NCBI GenBank assembly: GCA_039105265.1
Contig: JAPFFF010000005.1
Location: 5,379,501-5,443,500 of the forward strand
DNA: 64,000 bases
Reading direction: 5' to 3'
DNA from: Tritrichomonas musculus
Taxonomy: Eukaryota; Parabasalia; Tritrichomonadida; Tritrichomonadidae
Shown here piece after piece: positions 59,875 through 64,000 of the stretch. Made by a program: the position numbers and the translations under genes. Every line of letters starts with the position of its first letter. Position 1 is the stretch's first letter. The notes beneath the pieces were generated by a model. That model ran no database searches, had not been told where the DNA came from, and saw only the letters and a list, made by a program, of their open reading frames with translations.

Positions 59875-60667
59875 GGATAAGCTATTCCAATCAGTTAAAA
59901 ATGGAGATATAGATGCATTCGAACGATATATCAGCAAGACCAAACCAGAAAGTTTTAAAAAAATAATTAACACACCAGATTCCTCTGGAGTGTTTCTGAT
60001 TCATTATGCCGCCAAAGCTGGGTTTTTAGATATTTGTCAGAGACTTGTTGAATCTGGCGCATCCATTAATATTGTGAATCTACAGCGCGAAACACCTTTG
60101 CACTTAGCAGCTGAAAATCAATATCCTGATATTTGTCAATTATTTGTCGACAATGGTGCAATTATAGATGTCAAAGTTTATTTTTAATTTTTATGATATT
60201 TTACATGTGATTTTTTAATCAAGCTATTCTCATCAAAACAATTTATCAAGTTTTTTTAATAATTTAACCAGTAATGCCAATTCACTATGCTGCACAAAAT
60301 GGAAACTATAAAATTATCAAGATTCTTATTGAAGCAGGTGGATATATTGATTCACTCATTTCTTTTTATTTTTTTCTAATGATAATATTTTTTTCTTAAC
60401 TTACAGAATGTAACATTTTTTCTTTTATGGAGTTTTATTTTAAATATTTTGATTTTTCTCCAATTGATCTTGCATCGATAAATGGTCATGATGATATTGT
60501 TGCATTTTTAATAGAGAATGGAGCTGATTTTAATCCAAATAAAAAGGGTGCAAATTCTCCACTTCTTTATGCTATTCAAGAAAACCAAAACAAAGTTGTT
60601 GATGTTTTAATTTCTCATCATGCTAATATTAACCATAGCAATGGAATAGTTTTATTTATTTATTTAT
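59873..60667 (+). CDS. ankyrin-repeat protein, 5' part interrupted by AT-rich inserts
   Basis: From MDKLFQSVKNGDIDAFERYI (59873) the frame encodes ankyrin units (SSGVFLIHYAAKAGFLDIC, RETPLHLAAENQYPDICQL) and stops at 60187 just after IIDVK. The next ankyrin unit MPIHYAAQNGNYKIIKILIE resumes at 60274 in another frame and runs out at about 60358 (YIDS). The following unit FSPIDLASINGHDDIVAFLI resumes within 60427-60645, and DTPLTAAIKTKDEELIEMIL resumes at 60668 after 22 extra bases. Each break lies in the hairpin between two ankyrin repeats, the same place as in the 32172-33353 gene. An in-frame start at 59825 exists but lies in a hairpin arm. Either one gene with removable inserts or a pseudogene 5' part. 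Confidence 0.5.
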
Positions 60668-62023
60668 GATACACCACTTACTGCTGCTATTAAAACAAAA
60701 GATGAAGAATTAATTGAAATGATTCTGAACCAGAATCCAAATCTTAAGGCTACTGATAAATTTGGAAGAGATCCAATTTATTTGGCAATCGAGAGTTCTA
60801 ACATCGATCTTTATTTAAAGTTAATTGACTCACCTAACGTTGATTTTTTTAGAAAATATGGCGAATATGAGCAAAACCTTCTTCATATTGCTTGTGAAAG
60901 AGCCTGTTACCCAATATTTAAATCTCTTTTAGAACATTTTGAAAAAGTTGAGGATTGTCCAATTCAACCAGATACTCCAGACAACAATGGAAATACCCCA
61001 CTCCATTTTGTTGTTGCCTATAATCCTGAAAAGACTGGTGAAGAAGAAGAGGAGGAAGAAGATATAGATGATGAAGAAGAAGAGGAAGAAGAAGTAAATG
61101 AATACCGTAAAAGAATTAAAGATAAAAATAAAATAATCAGATACCTCATTTCTTTTGGCTGTGATCCATCACAAGCGAATAAAAATGGCAGATGTCCATT
61201 CACTTTAGCAAATCCTAAAACAATGGAAGTAATGGGTAAAGCTATGGAAAATCCTGAATACCTAGTAGCACTTCAAAATCGTAAAGAATATTGGGAAAAT
61301 TTGCAAATGAGAGAGACAATGAAAAGATTTGAAGCTAAAAAAAAATCGGCAAAATCACAAAACGATTACAGTAATATAAAAAGTATTCGGACAAGTAAAA
61401 CAGGCAAGAAAGAAAGAACAAAGAGAGATGATTTTACGACTATGATTTCTAATGGAGGTACTCTCAGAGACAAATTACCAAATCTTTCTGTAAAATTTGA
61501 AGTGCCAAAGCAATCTGAAATTCGTCCATGGGGAGGCTCAAATGAAACATACAAATTCCAAAAAGATACAAAAACAAAATTGCGAAATATGAAAAAGATT
61601 CTTTACCAAGATCTTGATGAGATGCTATTAAAAGCAAATGAATTAAAAGACATGATCAGCAATGCTAAACAGATTAAAAGGAAAAATGGTGATAACGATA
61701 TTACAAATGATAACAATGAATTCGTTGATGCTAGTCAAGGTAAAGATGCTGTTGAAGTAGATGATAACGAGGTAATTGAAAAAGAAAATACTAATGATAG
61801 CAATAATGCTAATAAAAATGAAGAAGCTAATGGTATTAACCAAAATGAAGATATTAATGAATATGAAGAAGTTAAGGATGCTAATATAAATGAAGAAGCT
61901 AACAATGCTAATGAAGATGAAGAAGCTAAAGATATCAATGAAAATGAAGAAGTCAACAACCCTATTGAAAGTGACGAAATTAAGGATGACAACGAAAATG
62001 AAGAAATAAATAATGAAAACTAA
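60668..62023 (+). CDS. ankyrin-repeat protein, main 3' frame with acidic and Asn/Glu-rich tail
   Basis: The frame is open from 60668 (DTPLTAAIKTKD) to 62023; the first in-frame Met is at 60719, giving 434 aa. It starts with ankyrin units (FGRDPIYLAIESSNIDLYLK, YEQNLLHIACERACYPIFK, NNGNTPLHFVVAYNP). A very acidic block (EEEEEEEDIDDEEE) is inserted between helices of one unit, followed by NKIIRYLISFGCDPSQANKN. The remainder is basic (EAKKKSAKSQ, KTGKKERTKRDDF) with a predicted helix DLDEMLLKANELKDMI, and the last ~110 residues are repeats of NENEEANN type. Probably a scaffold protein; the partner is unknown. Part of one gene with 59873-60667. Confidence 0.7.
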   Translation, partial: DTPLTAAIKTKDEELIEMILNQNPNLKATDKFGRDPIYLAIESSNIDLYLKLIDSPNVDFFRKYGEYEQNLLHIACERACYPIFKSLLEHFEKVEDCPIQPDTPDNNGNTPLHFVVAYNPEKTGEEEEEEEDIDDEEEEEEEVNEYRKRIKDKNKIIRYLISFGCDPSQANKNGRCPFTLANPKTMEVMGKAMENPEYLVALQNRKEYWENLQMRETMKRFEAKKKSAKSQNDYSNIKSIRTSKTGKKERTKRDDFTTMISNGGTLRDKLPNLSVKFEVPKQSEIRPWGGSNETYKFQKDTKTKLRNMKKILYQDLDEMLLKANELKDMISNAKQIKRKNGDNDITNDNNEFVDASQGKDAVEVDDNEVIEKENTNDSNNANKNEEANGINQNEDINEYEEVKDANINEEANNANEDEEAKDINENEEVNNPIESDEIKDDNENEEINNEN

Positions 62024-62487
62024 TTCAATGAAAAAGAAATATCAGAATGCTAAAAATCTGTTTGAAAATATAATCAATTATTAATAGTTAGCAAAAGGAA
62101 ATACCAAGCAAATATAATTTGTTTCTTTGATAATAAAAAAACTGTTTTTACATGTGGAATTATATTTTGTTCTTGAATTTACACACTTTTTTTTTTTTAA
62201 AAAAGTTTCTGAAAATTTCAAATAAAAACAAGAAAGTTGCGATACCGTTTATAAACTATGATTTTTTAAAAAAAATCCAAATTCAATTACGATTAAGAAT
62301 TCAAAAATTTTATCTACTCATTTAATTTTTGAATTGTCTTTGAAAAAAAAAAAAAAAATGTAATATATAATTAAGTATTTAATATATATGAAAAATTAAT
62401 TTTTTTATACTTACATTTTACATATTAAAAAACGAAAAGCTAGTTGTCAAAAGATAACAACTTGTCTATTGGCAGAAAATAATTATT
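62024..62487. other. intergenic spacer, AT-rich
   Basis: 3' flank of the ankyrin gene, with several A and T runs; nothing else seen before the transposon target site at 62488. Confidence 0.45.
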
Positions 62488-62497
62488 TGATAAGTGA

Positions 62498-63987
62498 TAG
62501 GTGGGCCACCAATGAATTTTTATAACTTTTGCACCATTAGATAGATTACATATAATAATAAAATAAAATATTAATTATAGTTCATAAATATTAAAGATAA
62601 AGTTTTTATGAATAATTTAAATTTTCATATTTTTTTTGTAAACTATTCAAATAGTATAGATAAAAGCTTTCAAAAATATTTGAAATAATTTTCTCAAAAT
62701 TAAAAGAATTTAAAAAGATCATTCAATTTATATAAGAAAATTTCATTTATTAAGAATAAAAATATCTATTTTAATTTTAAATTAATTGTTTAATTTAATT
62801 TTGTTTAAAGTTATATCTTGTTGATTATAATCAAAGACAAAATATAAAAAGAAATAAATGATTTTTTCTATACCTAAAATTTTGAATATAACAATTGAAG
62901 CATGCTATAAAAATTCGTTTTGAAAAAGTTAGAAATAATCAATTATTCGATAACAATGATTTTGAAAATTTATTAGTATATGATTCATTATAAATAATTT
63001 AAAATATTATTTACTATTATATTTATGTTTATAATATTATAATAAAAATATATTATGTTTATTTCTATTTAAATCGCTATATTTATAATTTTTATTAAAA
63101 CTTAGTTTTTTTTTTGAAATTTTAAAAATTCAAATAAATATAAAATAATTTTAATTTTGATTATCTTTGCTTTTTAAATTTAAAATGAAATATCTCATTT
63201 ATATATATATTTAATATATAATTTTATTATGATATTATAATATTAATATAGATTAATTTAATTTTAAATTAAGATATTGCTTTTTCTAAAAATCTCAAAA
63301 TTTCAATAAGGGAAAAATTATAAAAAATAATTGAAAGCTATTTTTATAAATTGAGAGAAAATTGAATAAAAAAAAGCTGATTTTAATTTTTTATGATTTT
63401 TTAATAAAGGTCCAATATTCTAGGACATATATCTAATTTTAATTTACCTTTATTTATACCAAATTTATTGTTTGACCGTTTATAATTTCTTACCAAGTGG
63501 CTCCAAAATTGAATCATTCCGTTAACTAATTCAGCTTTTTGAATATGTTTTCCCAACTAACCTTTATCTTTGAAGTTATGTTATAACTAACTATATCAAT
63601 AAAAAGCCTGGGCGATGAAGAAACTAAATATCAAAAAAGAAAACATTCAATTTTTTTATATACTTCTGAAAATTAAAAATACCTTTTATTTTAACTTTTT
63701 AGAGAAATCTATTAATTATTTTATATTGTTTCCAGATCATTCTTGATATATGACATAGATAATATCATAAAATAATAGAAATATGTATTTTAATTCATTT
63801 GAACTTGTGATATTTCATATCATGTATTAAAAAAAAAGTTGATGAATATTAGTTCAAAACTTAATTTAACAACTGCATCCTATCATATATGTGTTATATA
63901 AATATATATTATGAAATTGCTGAATAATTCTTAAAATTCGAAGAAAAAAAGAACTTTTTTAAAGTCAAAAAAAAAGTGGCCCACCTA
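62498..63987. mobile_element. 1.49-kb TIR element with 10-bp target-site duplication
   Basis: The element begins TAGGTGGGCCAC and ends with the exact reverse complement GTGGCCCACCTA. It is flanked on both sides by the direct repeat TGATAAGTGA (62488-62497 and 63988-63997). A 9-11-bp duplication points to the Mutator (MULE) superfamily, although the 12-bp inverted repeats are short. The interior is AT-rich with no long coding frame, so it is non-autonomous or decayed. The perfect duplication implies a fairly recent insertion. Confidence 0.7.
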
Positions 63988-64000
63988 TGATAAGTGAAAA

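Noticed and set aside
60176-60270. Simple GT...AG intron in the ankyrin gene (GTTTATTT to TTTAACCAG)
   Set aside because: Joining those ends puts TAA immediately in frame after IIDVK, so these exact boundaries do not give a product.

Overview
The window is AT-rich nuclear DNA from a unicellular eukaryote, most likely a parabasalid (trichomonad) and perhaps Tritrichomonas. The reasons are intron-poor long open frames, very long multi-pass membrane adenylate cyclases with a C-terminal PAS plus class III catalytic module, large paralogous families of kinase/Sel1-repeat, ankyrin and BTB-like proteins, and TCA-Py-A/T initiator-like motifs just upstream of several start codons. The species is an inference; no rRNA or tRNA was found to anchor it.

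Layout. 1-1.9 kb: C-terminus of a PP2A B56-type regulatory subunit, then an unrecognised Cys-containing protein. 1.9-20 kb: two giant membrane cyclases (5190-9935, 15146-19840) separated by long AT-rich spacers, a Q/N/Y-rich low-complexity protein and a BTB-like protein with an F5/8 type C-like C-terminus. 20-31 kb and 37.5-48.1 kb, all on the minus strand: a tandem family of kinase plus Sel1-repeat genes. Copy A is split by a TA-flanked transposon, copy B is 5'-truncated with a nonsense codon, copy C (1762 aa) is intact, copy D carries an internal stop, and E is a decayed relic. 31-35.5 kb: an ankyrin/coiled-coil/kinase gene with odd AT-rich inserts in its ankyrin loops, a small GC-rich island, and a broken BTB-like/ankyrin gene fused to a duplicated piece of the second cyclase. 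48.5-62 kb: housekeeping-like genes (eIF4E, AP-2 alpha adaptin, an acidic coiled-coil protein, an AZUL-HECT ubiquitin ligase resembling UBE3A, a possible THO7-like protein, an unrecognised 655-aa protein, an ankyrin protein). 62.5-64 kb: a third TIR element with a 10-bp target duplication.

History that can be read. The 3' end of the second cyclase together with kinase/Sel1 copy A was duplicated as a block into the broken ankyrin gene, giving copy C. Different TA-flanked DNA elements then landed in each block, so each block preserves the empty site of the other's element. The Sel1 arrays differ in repeat number (about 22, 14, 27 and 8 canonical units) and are homogenised at the DNA level. The two cyclases would convert ATP to cAMP at a membrane, but only the first keeps every canonical catalytic residue. 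No virus-like element, CRISPR array, rRNA or tRNA was recognised.
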